Assembly: GCF_002209535.1 (NCBI RefSeq)
Contig: NZ_NJIG01000008.1
Coordinates: forward strand, 124,001 to 188,000
Direction of reading: 5' to 3'
Source of the DNA: Achromobacter marplatensis
GTDB taxonomy: Bacteria; Pseudomonadota; Gammaproteobacteria; Burkholderiales; Burkholderiaceae_B
Length of the DNA: 64,000 nt
Positions 16,922-25,062 of the stretch are shown here, piece after piece (within the stretch, counting starts at the first letter, position 1; every line of letters begins with the position of its first letter). Made by a program: the position numbers and the translations under genes. The notes beneath the pieces are model-generated. The model did no database searches, was not told where the DNA came from, and worked only from the letters and a program-made list of their open reading frames with translations.

Positions 16922-18205
16922 TCAGGCGGGCTGCGCCGTCAGTTGCTTCTTGCCGATGCGCAGCGCGATCACGGCGGCGATCAGGCCGGTTGCGCCCGAG
17001 ATGATGAAGGCCGTCATGTAGCTGCCTTGCGCTTCGCGGATGGCGCCGGCCATCCACGCGGCGGTGGCCGCGCCCAACTGGTGGCCGGCGACGATCCAGC
17101 CGAAGACGATTGCCGCATCGCGTTCGCCGAACGCTTCCGTCGTCAGGCGCAGCGTGGGTGGCACCGTGGCGATCCAGTCCAGGCCGAAGAAGATCGCGAA
17201 GATCGACAGGCTGTAGAACGAGAAGTCGGAATAGGGCAGATAGATCAGCGACAGGCCGCGCAGCGCGTAGTAGACGAAGAGCAGCTTGCGCGGGTCGTAG
17301 CGGTCGGTCAGCCACCCCGAGGCCGTGGTGCCCACCAGGTCGAAGATGCCCATGATCGCCAGCAGGCCGGCTGCCTGGACTTCCAGCATGCCGTGGTCGC
17401 CGCAAAGCGCGATCAGGTGCGTGCCGACCAGGCCGTTGGTGGTGAAGCCGCAGATGAAGAAGGTCGCGAACAGGAACCAGAACGTGCGGGTCTTGGCGGC
17501 GCGCGCCAGGGCGCCGAAGGTGGCGGCGACCATGCCGGTGCGCGGCGCGGCGGGGGCGGGGGGCGCGTTCGGATCGCTGCCGAACGGCACCAGACCGACG
17601 CTGGAAGGGCGGTCGGGCACCAGCCACCAGGCCAGCGGCACCAGCGCGGCGGCGGCGGCTGCCACCGTCCAGACCACGCGGGTCCAGTCGCCGGAGGAAG
17701 CCAGCGTGGCCAGTACCGGCAGGAACACCAGCGTACCGCTGGCGGTGCTGGCGGTCAGCAGGCCCATTACCAGGCCGCGATGCTTGGTGAACCAGCGATT
17801 GACGATGGTGGCGCCCAATACCGAGGCCACCGCGCCCGAGCTGATGCCCGAGAACACGCCCCAGGTCATGAGCAGGTGCCAGGGTTCGGTCATGTAGGCG
17901 CTAACAGCGCTGGAGGCGGACATCAGCACGAGCGCCCCGATCAGGATGCGGCGCAAGCCGAAGCGCTCCATCGCGGCGGCGGCGAAGGGGCCGATCAGGC
18001 CATACAGGAAGATGCCGACGGCCGCGGCGAACGAGATCGAACTGCGGCTCCAGCCGAACGCTTCTTCAAGCGGCACCAGCAATACGCTGGGCGACGAGCG
18101 CAGCCCGGCCGACACCAGCAACGAAAGGAAAATCACCGCGACCACGACAAAAGCGTACTTTTGGCCGGCGCGCCGGAACGGGATGGGGGGGTGTGCTATA
18201 CTCAT
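16922..18205 (-). CDS. Major facilitator superfamily (MFS) transporter
   Basis: A 427-residue membrane protein with about 12 hydrophobic segments, in the MFS group that resembles monocarboxylate or oxalate/formate antiporters. Motifs include GLRSSPSVLLVPLEEAFGWS in the N-half and WLTDRYDPRKLL between helices 8 and 9. It is divergent from a TetR regulator and shares an operator with it, so it is probably the regulated pump or importer. The annotated ATG at 18205 touches the operator and has no ribosome-binding site upstream, so the message may be leaderless or the site doubles as leader. The substrate is not evident. Confidence 0.92.
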   Translation of the reverse strand: MSIAHPPIPFRRAGQKYAFVVVAVIFLSLLVSAGLRSSPSVLLVPLEEAFGWSRSSISFAAAVGIFLYGLIGPFAAAAMERFGLRRILIGALVLMSASSAVSAYMTEPWHLLMTWGVFSGISSGAVASVLGATIVNRWFTKHRGLVMGLLTASTASGTLVFLPVLATLASSGDWTRVVWTVAAAAAALVPLAWWLVPDRPSSVGLVPFGSDPNAPPAPAAPRTGMVAATFGALARAAKTRTFWFLFATFFICGFTTNGLVGTHLIALCGDHGMLEVQAAGLLAIMGIFDLVGTTASGWLTDRYDPRKLLFVYYALRGLSLIYLPYSDFSFYSLSIFAIFFGLDWIATVPPTLRLTTEAFGERDAAIVFGWIVAGHQLGAATAAWMAGAIREAQGSYMTAFIISGATGLIAAVIALRIGKKQLTAQPA

Positions 18206-18258
18206 GTTACTGACCGGTACGTATTTAGGTTTGCGAATAGTACGTACCGGTCAGTAAC
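18206..18258. promoter_or_regulatory. paired TetR operators: 18-bp perfect inverted repeat
   Basis: 18206-18223 and 18241-18258 are exact reverse complements (GTTACTGACCGGTACGTA). Each arm is itself a near-palindrome around ACCGGT, the usual size of one TetR-dimer site. The left arm begins at the base just before the MFS start codon; the right arm lies about 30 bases before the TetR start. This would allow the TetR protein to repress both genes. Confidence 0.8.
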
Positions 18259-18288
18259 ATCGTCAAGCACTATTTGATGGAGACCCGA

Positions 18289-18906
18289 ATGGCCAGCAAA
18301 CCCTCCGCCCCGTCCGCCACCCCGGACCAGCCGGCAACCAAACCGCTGCTGGCGGCCGACCGCATCCGCAAGACCGCGCGCGAAATGTTCTACCGCGACG
18401 GGATCCGGGCGGTCGGGGTCGACGCCATCGTGACCCAGGCCGGCGTGACCAAACCCAGCCTGTACCGCAGCTTTTCGTCCAAGGACGAGCTGGCGGCGAC
18501 CTATCTGCGCGATTACGACGCAGAATTCTGGGCGCGTTTCAATGCCGCTTGTGATGCGCATCCGGGCGATCCGCGCGCGCAGCTGCTGGATTACTTGTCG
18601 GGTTTGAGCAAGCGCGCCGTGTTGAGTGGTTACCGGGGCTGCGGGCTGACCAATGCGGCGGTCGAGTATCCCGAACCCGAGCATCCCGCCCGGGCGGTTG
18701 CCGTCGAACACAAGCTGGAGTTACGCCGCCGGTTGAACGAGATGGCGGCAGGCATGGGCGCGGGCGACCCCGAGGCGCTGGCCGATGGCTTGCTGCTGTT
18801 GATCGAGGGCGCTTTCGTTTCCAGCCAGTTGTTCGGCCAAGGAGGTCCGGCGGGAAGGGTGGCCGAGATGGCCGATAAGCTGATCCAGGCCCATTTGCCC
18901 GGCTGA
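18289..18906 (+). CDS. TetR/AcrR family transcriptional regulator
   Basis: A 205-residue regulator with a typical TetR N-terminal helix-turn-helix (about 30-75: KTAREMFYRDGIRAVGVDAI, then VTQAGVTKPSLYRSFSSKDE) and a helical ligand-binding C-terminus. The ATG at 18289 follows a GGAGA ribosome site; an ATG at 18277 is also possible. It is divergent from the MFS transporter with a paired operator between, the classic arrangement for a repressor of an efflux or uptake pump. Confidence 0.93.
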   Translation: MASKPSAPSATPDQPATKPLLAADRIRKTAREMFYRDGIRAVGVDAIVTQAGVTKPSLYRSFSSKDELAATYLRDYDAEFWARFNAACDAHPGDPRAQLLDYLSGLSKRAVLSGYRGCGLTNAAVEYPEPEHPARAVAVEHKLELRRRLNEMAAGMGAGDPEALADGLLLLIEGAFVSSQLFGQGGPAGRVAEMADKLIQAHLPG

Positions 18907-19015
18907 AAGGTGTATTGCGCTGCACAAAAGCAGTGCTTAATGTGGTGCCGAATGCACCGTTATGGTGGTGTTTGTACCCATTGCGCAACGAACAAATTAA
19001 TGGTTGATATTTTCG

Positions 19016-19044
19016 TTGCAACGCAGCAAACGCGGATCTAACAT
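19016..19044 (+). promoter_or_regulatory. sigma-70-like promoter for the small gene at 19087
   Basis: TTGCAA at 19016-19021 and TAACAT at 19039-19044 are separated by exactly 17 bases. Transcription would start near 19051, giving a leader of about 35 bases with a full AAGGAG ribosome site at 19075-19080. Confidence 0.6.
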
Positions 19045-19086
19045 GAATTCGTGTTGTTCCACATCGCCTTTCTCAAGGAGAGAATC

Positions 19087-19308
19087 ATGAGCGATACCGC
19101 GTTGAAAAATGCCCGTATGTCGGATGCGCTGGAGCGGTCCCTGATCCGCGAGGCCGTCAAAGCGGAAACTCTGTCCGGCCCCTTCACCCGCGGCACCTGG
19201 CTGCGCCTGAAGACGCGCCTGGCTTCGTGGGGCGGCGCCGTGGGCGAAGTCCTGCATGACATGGACGCCGGCCGACAGCAGCATCCGGTCATCTCCGCCC
19301 GCCACTGA
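19087..19308 (+). CDS. small basic hypothetical protein, strong expression signals
   Basis: A 73-residue protein of unknown function (begins MSDTALKNARMSDALERSL). It has no signal peptide or membrane segment, and is rich in Arg, Ala and Leu with two Trp (GTWLRLKTRLASWGG). Support for it being real: a near-consensus promoter, a perfect AAGGAG six bases before the ATG, and a strong terminator just after the stop. It stands alone between a TetR gene and the convergent mntH. I do not recognise the family. Confidence 0.75.
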   Translation: MSDTALKNARMSDALERSLIREAVKAETLSGPFTRGTWLRLKTRLASWGGAVGEVLHDMDAGRQQHPVISARH

Positions 19309-19324
19309 GCGCAAGCGGTCCGAC

Positions 19325-19358
19325 AGAAAAAACGCCAGCGATTGCTGGCGTTTTTTTT
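19325..19358. terminator. bidirectional rho-independent terminator
   Basis: CGCCAGC-GATT-GCTGGCG (19333-19350) is flanked by A6 on the left and T8 on the right, so it can terminate both the small gene (+) and mntH (-). Confidence 0.9.
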
Positions 19359-19396
19359 GCGCTGGGGGTCGACCCAGGCGATGCCGGTGTCCCGGC

Positions 19397-20686
19397 TCAG
19401 ACCACCATGTCGACCAACAGGTAGCCGTCCAGGATCACGATGCCGACCGTGGCGCTGACCGCGGCCCAGGCCCAGGCGCCGCGCAGCGCATGCTGGCCCA
19501 TGACGCCCTTGCGGCAGGCCAGCAGCACCAGCGGCCCCAAGGCGAAGGGCAGGGCCAGGCTCAGGATGACTTGGCTCAGCACCAGCAGTTCGTCGGGATC
19601 CTTGCCGCCCGTGAAGATCAGCAGGCCCACGGCGGCGGCGCCCGCAATCAGCCGGGTCATCAATGCGCGCCGGCGGTCCGACCAGTTGCTGCGGATCTGG
19701 AAGCCCTTGGACAGGATGCGTCCGGCCAGCACGCCCGTGATCGTGGAGCTTTGGCCGGCGGCATAGAGCGCCACGGCGAAGACGATCGCGGCGCCGATAC
19801 CGAGCGTCTGGCCGATCACGGCATGGGCATCGTCCAGGCTGGACACGATCAACCCCGACCCGGACAGCGAGGCCGCCGCCACGATCATGATCGCCGAGTT
19901 GATCAGCATGGCCACGCCGAGGGACACGATGGTGTCGTTGCGAGCCAGGCGCATCGCCATGTCGAGCGCGGACGGAGGCAGCGCTTTGGCGCGTTCGGCC
20001 AGCGACCCGGAGTGCAGATAGAGGTTGTGCGGCATCAGGGTCGCGCCCAGGATGCCCAGGGCGATCAGGAAGCCTTGCGGGTCGCGCAGCGCATGGCCGG
20101 TTTGCGTGACGCCGTGCGCCACTTCCGTCCACGCCGGATTGGCCTTGAACAGCAGGTAGACGAAGGACGCGGCCACCACCGCCAGCAGCAGGGCGATGAC
20201 GCGTTCGTGGCGGTCGGCATTGCCGCGGGTCAGCGCCAGCACGGCGAAGGTGCCGACACCGGTCACGGCCACGCCGGCGATCAGCGGCAGGCCGAACAGC
20301 AGGCGCAGCGCGATTGCGCCGCCGATCAGTTCGGCCAGGGCAGTGGCCAGGATGGCGGCTTCACCAGCCAGCCAGGCCGCCTTGGACCAGCGGGGTGACA
20401 GGTGGCGGGCCGTCAGCGTGGCCAGATCTTGCCCGGTGGCCAGCGCCAGGCGCGATACCAGGATCTGAAAACCCAGGGCCAGGAACGCCGAGGTGATGAC
20501 GACCATCAGCAATCCGTAGCCAAAGCCGCTGCCGCCGGCGATGTCGGTGGCCCAGTTGCCCGGATCGATGTAGCCCACGGCCACGAGGATGCCGGAACCG
20601 ACCATGCGGCGCAGATTCGCCGACACCTGGGCGTCTTGCGCAAGGGCGGCTTTACCGCCCGATATCGCGTAGATGAATCCGGTCAT
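19397..20686 (-). CDS. mntH: Nramp family divalent metal (Mn2+/Fe2+) transporter MntH
   Basis: MntH imports Mn2+ (and Fe2+) with protons through the inner membrane. The 429-residue protein has about 11 hydrophobic segments and both family signatures: YIDPGNWATD in helix 1 (metal-binding Asp and Asn) and LGATLMPHNLYLHSG in helix 6 (metal-binding Met in MPHN). The start ATG 20686 has AGGAG upstream. A Fur-like palindrome abuts the ribosome site, suggesting iron- or manganese-dependent repression. It is convergent with the small gene before it. Confidence 0.96.
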   Translation of the reverse strand: MTGFIYAISGGKAALAQDAQVSANLRRMVGSGILVAVGYIDPGNWATDIAGGSGFGYGLLMVVITSAFLALGFQILVSRLALATGQDLATLTARHLSPRWSKAAWLAGEAAILATALAELIGGAIALRLLFGLPLIAGVAVTGVGTFAVLALTRGNADRHERVIALLLAVVAASFVYLLFKANPAWTEVAHGVTQTGHALRDPQGFLIALGILGATLMPHNLYLHSGSLAERAKALPPSALDMAMRLARNDTIVSLGVAMLINSAIMIVAAASLSGSGLIVSSLDDAHAVIGQTLGIGAAIVFAVALYAAGQSSTITGVLAGRILSKGFQIRSNWSDRRRALMTRLIAGAAAVGLLIFTGGKDPDELLVLSQVILSLALPFALGPLVLLACRKGVMGQHALRGAWAWAAVSATVGIVILDGYLLVDMVV

Positions 20687-20696
20687 ACGGCACTCC

Positions 20697-20711
20697 TGAG
20701 AATGATTCTCA
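20697..20711. promoter_or_regulatory. Fur/MntR-like palindrome upstream of mntH
   Basis: TGAGAATGATTCTCA is a 7-1-7 palindrome resembling the core of the Fur box (GATAATGATWATCATTATC). It lies next to the AGGAG of mntH, where a bound repressor would block transcription. Confidence 0.65.
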
Positions 20712-20817
20712 TTGTCTAGAAGAGAGTGCCGGCCGTCAAATTGATTTTGGGCAAGACCGGGATAGGGGCGCCCAATGGCGCATCCCCAGGGGATACGCCA
20801 TCCGGGACAGGGCGGAA

Positions 20818-21243
20818 TCAGGACTTGAGCTTGGCGTCCATGGTGATCTTGGCCTTGAGCACCTTCGACACCGGGCAGCCGGTTTCGGCCTTGCGGGCGG
20901 CCTCCTCGAAGGCTTGCGCAGTGGCGCCGGGGATGACGGCTTCCACGGTCAGGTGGACGGCGGTGATGGAAAAGCCGTCGTCCACTTTGTCCAGCGTGAC
21001 TTCAGCCTTGGTGTCCAGGCTGGTGGCGACCAGGCCGGATTCCGACAGGATGTTGGACAGCGCCATGGTGAAGCAGCCGGCGTGCGCGGCGCCCAGCAGT
21101 TCCTCGGGGTTGGTGCCCGGGGTATCGCCGAAGCGCGTATTGAAGCCGTAGGGCTGGCTCTTGAGCGCGCCGCTTTGGGTGGAGATCGTGCCCTTGCCAG
21201 TCTTCAGATCGCCCGACCAGGCGGCGGATGCGGTTTTCTTCAT
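20818..21243 (-). CDS. OsmC family peroxiredoxin-like protein
   Basis: OsmC/Ohr proteins reduce organic hydroperoxides with a pair of cysteines. The 141-residue product matches OsmC length and shows the first Cys in LGAAHAGCFTMALS (near residue 57) and the second in AETGCPVSKVLKAK (near 124). The N-terminus (MKKTASAAWSGDLKTGKGTI) is of the OsmC subtype rather than Ohr. It is a single gene, 111 bases downstream of the mntH start region on the same strand. Confidence 0.94.
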   Translation of the reverse strand: MKKTASAAWSGDLKTGKGTISTQSGALKSQPYGFNTRFGDTPGTNPEELLGAAHAGCFTMALSNILSESGLVATSLDTKAEVTLDKVDDGFSITAVHLTVEAVIPGATAQAFEEAARKAETGCPVSKVLKAKITMDAKLKS

Positions 21244-21486
21244 GGTGACTCCTGTTTAAGGGGGGCGCGCCCACCACGGGCGCGTCCGGTGCAGGGATGC
21301 GATCCGCCGCTGCGGGCGGTGCATGTTGCCGAAGGCGGCATCGTTCATGATACGGCGAGGCTAGGGGGCGGGCGCGGAATCCACCGGTGCGCAACGGCAA
21401 GCCGATGTAACGGCAGGCCGAAGCGCGCCAGTCCCATCAGGCAAAATAGCGCCATCGCTTTCATTCAACTCGAAGAGCCTGCTGTC

Positions 21487-22641
21487 ATGTCACGCCATTT
21501 CCTGCGTTATGCCTGCGCCGCCGCGCTGGTCTTACCCGTTTTGTCCGCCCACGCCGACGTCGTGATCGGCGTGAACGTGTCGACCACGGGGCCCGCCGCC
21601 GCCATCGGCATCCAGACCAACAACGCGATTCGCCTGTGGCCGAACACGCTGGGTGGCGAGCCGGCGCGCTACGTGGTGCTGGACGACGGCACCGATGTCA
21701 GCCGCGCGGTGAAGAACATGCGCAAGCTGACCTCCGAAGACAAGGTGGACGCCATCGTCGGCCCCAACACCACGGCCGCCGCGTTGGCCGGACTGGACGT
21801 GCTGGCCGAAACCAAGACGCCGATGATCGCGCTGGCGGCCTCCAGCGTCATCGTGGAACCCTTGTCCGACCCCAAGCGCGCCTGGGCGTTCAAGATGCCG
21901 CAGAACGATTCGCTGATGGCGACCGTGCTGGTGGAAGACATGAAGAAGAAGGGCCTGAAGAACGTGGCCTTCATCGGTTTCGCGGATTCCTATGGCGACA
22001 GCTGGTGGAAGGAATTCACCGCCGCCGCTGGCGACGACTTGAAGATCGTGGCGCAGGAGCGCTTCCAGCGTACCGACGCATCGGTCGTGGGCCAGGCGTT
22101 GAAGGTCATCGCCGCCAAGCCGGACGCCGTCCTGGTCGCCGGCGCCGGCACGCCGTCTGCCTTGCCGCAGAAGACGCTGCTGGAACGCGGGTACACCGGC
22201 GCCATCTACCAGACCCATGGCATCGGCACGCTGGAATTCCTGCAGGTCGGCGGCAAGGACGTGGAAGGCACCCTGTTCCCGACCGGCCCGGGCGTGGTGG
22301 CGCGAGAGCTGCCTGACAGCAACCCGGTCAAGAAAGTGGCCGTGGCGTTCGCCGACAAGTACGAAGGCCAGTACGGGGCCAATACGCTGACGCAGTTCGC
22401 GGGCGACGCCTATGGCGCCTGGATGCTGCTGGATTCGGCAGTGGCCCGGGCGTTGAAGACGGGCGCCAAGCCCGGCACGCCGGAATTCCGCGCGGCCTTG
22501 CGCGATGCGCTGGAAAATACCCGCGACCTGGTCGTGCCCAACGGCGTGCTGAATATTTCGAAGGACAATCATCAGGGTTTCGACGAACGCGCCCGCGTGA
22601 TGGGTGTCGTCAAGAACGGCCGGTTCTCCTACGCGCAGTAG
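21487..22641 (+). CDS. LivK-like ABC transporter substrate-binding protein
   Basis: A 384-residue periplasmic binding protein of the Peripla_BP_6 family (branched-chain amino-acid/amide type). It has a signal peptide of about 23 residues ending SAHA and the motifs VVIGVNVSTTGPAAAIGIQ and VDAIVGPNTTAAALAGLD. No permease or ATPase gene is beside it, so it is an orphan receptor that may feed the livHMGF system at 9-12.6 kb or another one elsewhere. The ATG at 21487 gives a proper signal peptide; a much longer open frame to 20914 overlaps the OsmC gene and was rejected. A terminator follows. Confidence 0.92.
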   Translation: MSRHFLRYACAAALVLPVLSAHADVVIGVNVSTTGPAAAIGIQTNNAIRLWPNTLGGEPARYVVLDDGTDVSRAVKNMRKLTSEDKVDAIVGPNTTAAALAGLDVLAETKTPMIALAASSVIVEPLSDPKRAWAFKMPQNDSLMATVLVEDMKKKGLKNVAFIGFADSYGDSWWKEFTAAAGDDLKIVAQERFQRTDASVVGQALKVIAAKPDAVLVAGAGTPSALPQKTLLERGYTGAIYQTHGIGTLEFLQVGGKDVEGTLFPTGPGVVARELPDSNPVKKVAVAFADKYEGQYGANTLTQFAGDAYGAWMLLDSAVARALKTGAKPGTPEFRAALRDALENTRDLVVPNGVLNISKDNHQGFDERARVMGVVKNGRFSYAQ

Positions 22642-22703
22642 GCGTAAACATAGATATCTACCTTTCGTAGCATTTACTGACGCTCCATAGGGCATCAGTC
22701 CCC

Positions 22704-22728
22704 AAAAGCAGGCTTAGGCCTGCTTTTT
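22704..22728 (+). terminator. rho-independent terminator after the orphan binding protein
   Basis: AAAAGCAGGC (22704-22713) pairs with GCCTGCTTTT (22718-22727) across a TTAG loop, ending in T5. It separates the orphan binding protein from the ehu operon. Confidence 0.88.
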
Positions 22729-22729
22729 C

Positions 22730-22815
22730 ACGCCCATATGATTCGTATAGAAATCATTTAATAGCGTATTATTTTTAGTGAAGCCATGCACCTAGAAATA
22801 AATTTGGGAGAAAAA
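22730..22815 (+). promoter_or_regulatory. AT-rich upstream region of the ehu operon
   Basis: A distinctly AT-rich stretch with an imperfect palindrome (ATGATTCGTATAGAAATCAT at about 22738-22757) lies between the terminator and ehuB. It is the likely promoter and operator region of the importer. No exact -35/-10 pair can be assigned with confidence. Confidence 0.4.
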
Positions 22816-22819
22816 ATCC

Positions 22820-23731
22820 ATGACCTTGCTCCAATCCAGACGCTTGTTGTTGGCCTTGAGCCTGGGCGTATTGGCCGCGTGTTCCGACTCGGGGGCCGAT
22901 AAGGCCGCAACGGGCGGCGGCGCGCCAGCAGGCGCGACGAACACGTTGGAAGCGGCCAAGGCCGCAGGCAAGATCCGCATCGGCTACGCCAACGAGGCGC
23001 CGTTCGCCTACATGGACAGCAAAGAGGCCAAGGTCACCGGTGAATCTGTCGAGATTGCCCGCGTCGTGCTCCAGCGTATGGGCATCAACGAAGTCGAGGG
23101 CGTGCTGACCGAGTTCGGCTCCCTGATTCCGGGCTTGGCCGCCAAGCGTTTCGACATCATTGCCGCCGGCATGTACGTCACGCCCGAGCGCTGCCAGCAG
23201 GTGGCGTTCTCGGACCCGACGTACGGGGTGGGCGAAGCCTTCCTGGTCAAGCAGGGCAACCCCAAGAACCTGCACAGCTATGAAGACGTGGTGAAGAATC
23301 CCGACGCCAAGCTGGGCGTCGTGGTGGGCGCCATCGAGGGCGACTATGCCCAGAAAGTGAAGATTCCCGCTGGCCAGGTCGTGGTGTTCCCGGACGCCGT
23401 CAGCGCCTTGTCCGGCGTGCAGGCCGGCCGGGCCGACGCCTACGCCGCCACCGCGCTCACCATCAACGACCTGATGGGCAAGACGCAGGACGGCAGCGGG
23501 CTGGAGAAGGCCGACCCGTTCACGGACCCCGTGATCGACGGCAAGGGCGTGCGCGGCTATGGCGCTTACGCGTTCCGCACCGACGACAAGGCCTTCGCCG
23601 ACGCCTTCAATGCGGAACTGGCCAAGTACATCGGCACCGATGAACACAAGAAACTGGTGGCGCCCTTCGGCTTCACCAGCGAGGAGCTGCCTCAGGGCGT
23701 GACCGCCGCCAAGCTCTGCGCCGGACAATAA
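22820..23731 (+). CDS. ehuB: Ectoine/hydroxyectoine ABC transporter substrate-binding protein EhuB
   Basis: EhuB is the periplasmic binding protein for ectoine and hydroxyectoine, osmoprotectants that are also usable as nutrients. The 303-residue product has a lipoprotein-type signal (LGVLAACSD), a low-complexity Gly/Ala linker, and then the family-3 binding fold with EhuB-like stretches: GVLTEFGSLIPGLAAKRFDI, AAGMYVTPERCQQVAFSDP, SALSGVQAGRADAYA and FTDPVIDGKGVRGYGAY. The gene order B-C-D-A matches the ehuABCD system of Sinorhizobium and relatives. Assignment rests on remembered similarity, so a related amino acid remains possible. Confidence 0.88.
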   Translation: MTLLQSRRLLLALSLGVLAACSDSGADKAATGGGAPAGATNTLEAAKAAGKIRIGYANEAPFAYMDSKEAKVTGESVEIARVVLQRMGINEVEGVLTEFGSLIPGLAAKRFDIIAAGMYVTPERCQQVAFSDPTYGVGEAFLVKQGNPKNLHSYEDVVKNPDAKLGVVVGAIEGDYAQKVKIPAGQVVVFPDAVSALSGVQAGRADAYAATALTINDLMGKTQDGSGLEKADPFTDPVIDGKGVRGYGAYAFRTDDKAFADAFNAELAKYIGTDEHKKLVAPFGFTSEELPQGVTAAKLCAGQ

Positions 23732-23740
23732 GGGGCGCCG

Positions 23741-24394
23741 ATGCAACTGATTTCAGAGCACATCGCGGAACTGGTGCCGCCCCTGCTTGAGGGGCTGGTC
23801 GTCACGCTGGAAATCATGGCCGGCGCCGTCGTGCTGGCCGTGCCGCTGGCCCTGGCCTCCGGCATCGGGCGCATGTCGCCGTTGCGGCCGGTGCGCTGGC
23901 TGGCGTCGGTCTATGTCGAAGTCTTCCGGGGCACGTCGGCCCTGGTGCAGCTGTTCTGGTTCTATTTCGTGCTGCCGCTGTTCGGGGTCCAGTTGCCGGC
24001 CATGCTGGTGGGGATTGTTGTGCTGGCGTTGAACGCCGGCGCCTACGGGGCCGAAGTGGTGCGCGGCGCCATCCGGGCCGTGCCGCCCGGTCAGCGCGAG
24101 GCCGGCGTGGCGCTGAACCTGACCCGTGCCCAGATCCTGCGCCGCATCGTGGTGCCGCAGGCGATTCCCGCCATGCTGCCGCCCGCCGGCAACCTACTGA
24201 TCGAACTGATGAAGAACACGGCGCTGGTGTCGCTGATCACCATCACCGACCTGACCTTCCGAGGCCAGCTGCTGCGCAGCGAAACGCTGCGCACGACGGA
24301 GATCTTCGCCTTGATGCTGTTGATGTATTTCGGGGTGGCCTTGCTGATCACCGCGGGCGTGCGCCTGCTTGAGCGGAGGGTCCGCGTCCGATGA
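23741..24394 (+). CDS. ehuC: Ectoine/hydroxyectoine ABC transporter permease EhuC
   Basis: An inner-membrane permease of the polar amino-acid (HisMQ) family, 217 residues with about five membrane segments. The EAA coupling loop is visible (REAGVALNLTRAQILRRIVV). VEVFRGTSALVQLFWFYF is the usual family motif, in which RGT often reads RGTP. It starts 10 bases after ehuB and overlaps ehuD by four bases. Identity as EhuC rests on the adjoining ehuB and ehuD. Confidence 0.87.
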   Translation: MQLISEHIAELVPPLLEGLVVTLEIMAGAVVLAVPLALASGIGRMSPLRPVRWLASVYVEVFRGTSALVQLFWFYFVLPLFGVQLPAMLVGIVVLALNAGAYGAEVVRGAIRAVPPGQREAGVALNLTRAQILRRIVVPQAIPAMLPPAGNLLIELMKNTALVSLITITDLTFRGQLLRSETLRTTEIFALMLLMYFGVALLITAGVRLLERRVRVR

Positions 24395-25062
24395 CACCGA
24401 TATTCGATTGGTCTTTCGCGCTGGAGATCCTGCCCACGCTGGGGTCTGCCCTCATCATCACCATCCAGGCGACGGTATTGGGCATGCTGGTGGCGGTCAC
24501 GCTGGGCCTCGTGCTGGCGATGTTGCGGCGGTCTCGGCTGCGCATCGTGTCGCTGCCCACGGCGTTCGTGATCGAGTTCGTGCGCAGCACGCCGCTGCTG
24601 GTGCAGATGTATTTCCTGTTCTATGTGCTGCCGTTGACGGGGGCGCAGATGTCGCCGCTGACGACCGGCATCGTGGCGCTGGGGCTGCACTATGCCGCGT
24701 ATTGCGCCGAGGTCTACCGCGCGGGCATCGAAGCGGTGCCCCGCGGGCAATGGGAAGCAGCCACCGCCTTGAACATGTCGCGCTGGCGCACCGCCATTGG
24801 CGTCGTGCTGCCCCAGGCGATCCCGCCCGTGGTGCCGGCGCTGGGCAACTACCTGGTGGCGATGTTCAAGGACACGCCGCTGCTGTCGGCCATCACCGTG
24901 GTGGAACTGCTGCAGCAAAGCAAGATGATCGGGTCCGCGACGTTTCGGTACACCGAACCCCTGACGCTGGTGGGCCTGCTGTTCCTGGCCCTGAGCCTGG
25001 TGGCGGCGTGGGGTGTGCGCGGCCTGGAGGCCCGCCTGCAACGATATGGAGGAAAGCGATGA
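24391..25062 (+). CDS. ehuD: Ectoine/hydroxyectoine ABC transporter permease EhuD
   Basis: The second permease of the importer: 223 residues of the HisMQ family with the motif EFVRSTPLLVQMYFLFYVLP and EAA loop WEAATALNMSRWRTAIGVVL. It overlaps ehuC at the start and ehuA at the end (both ATGA-type junctions), so the permeases and ATPase are translationally coupled. It would pair with EhuC as a heterodimeric channel. Confidence 0.88.
   Translation: MTPIFDWSFALEILPTLGSALIITIQATVLGMLVAVTLGLVLAMLRRSRLRIVSLPTAFVIEFVRSTPLLVQMYFLFYVLPLTGAQMSPLTTGIVALGLHYAAYCAEVYRAGIEAVPRGQWEAATALNMSRWRTAIGVVLPQAIPPVVPALGNYLVAMFKDTPLLSAITVVELLQQSKMIGSATFRYTEPLTLVGLLFLALSLVAAWGVRGLEARLQRYGGKR

Noticed and set aside
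20914..21486. N-terminal extension of the LivK-like gene
   Set aside because: It would overlap the OsmC gene and bury the clear signal peptide that begins at ATG 21487.
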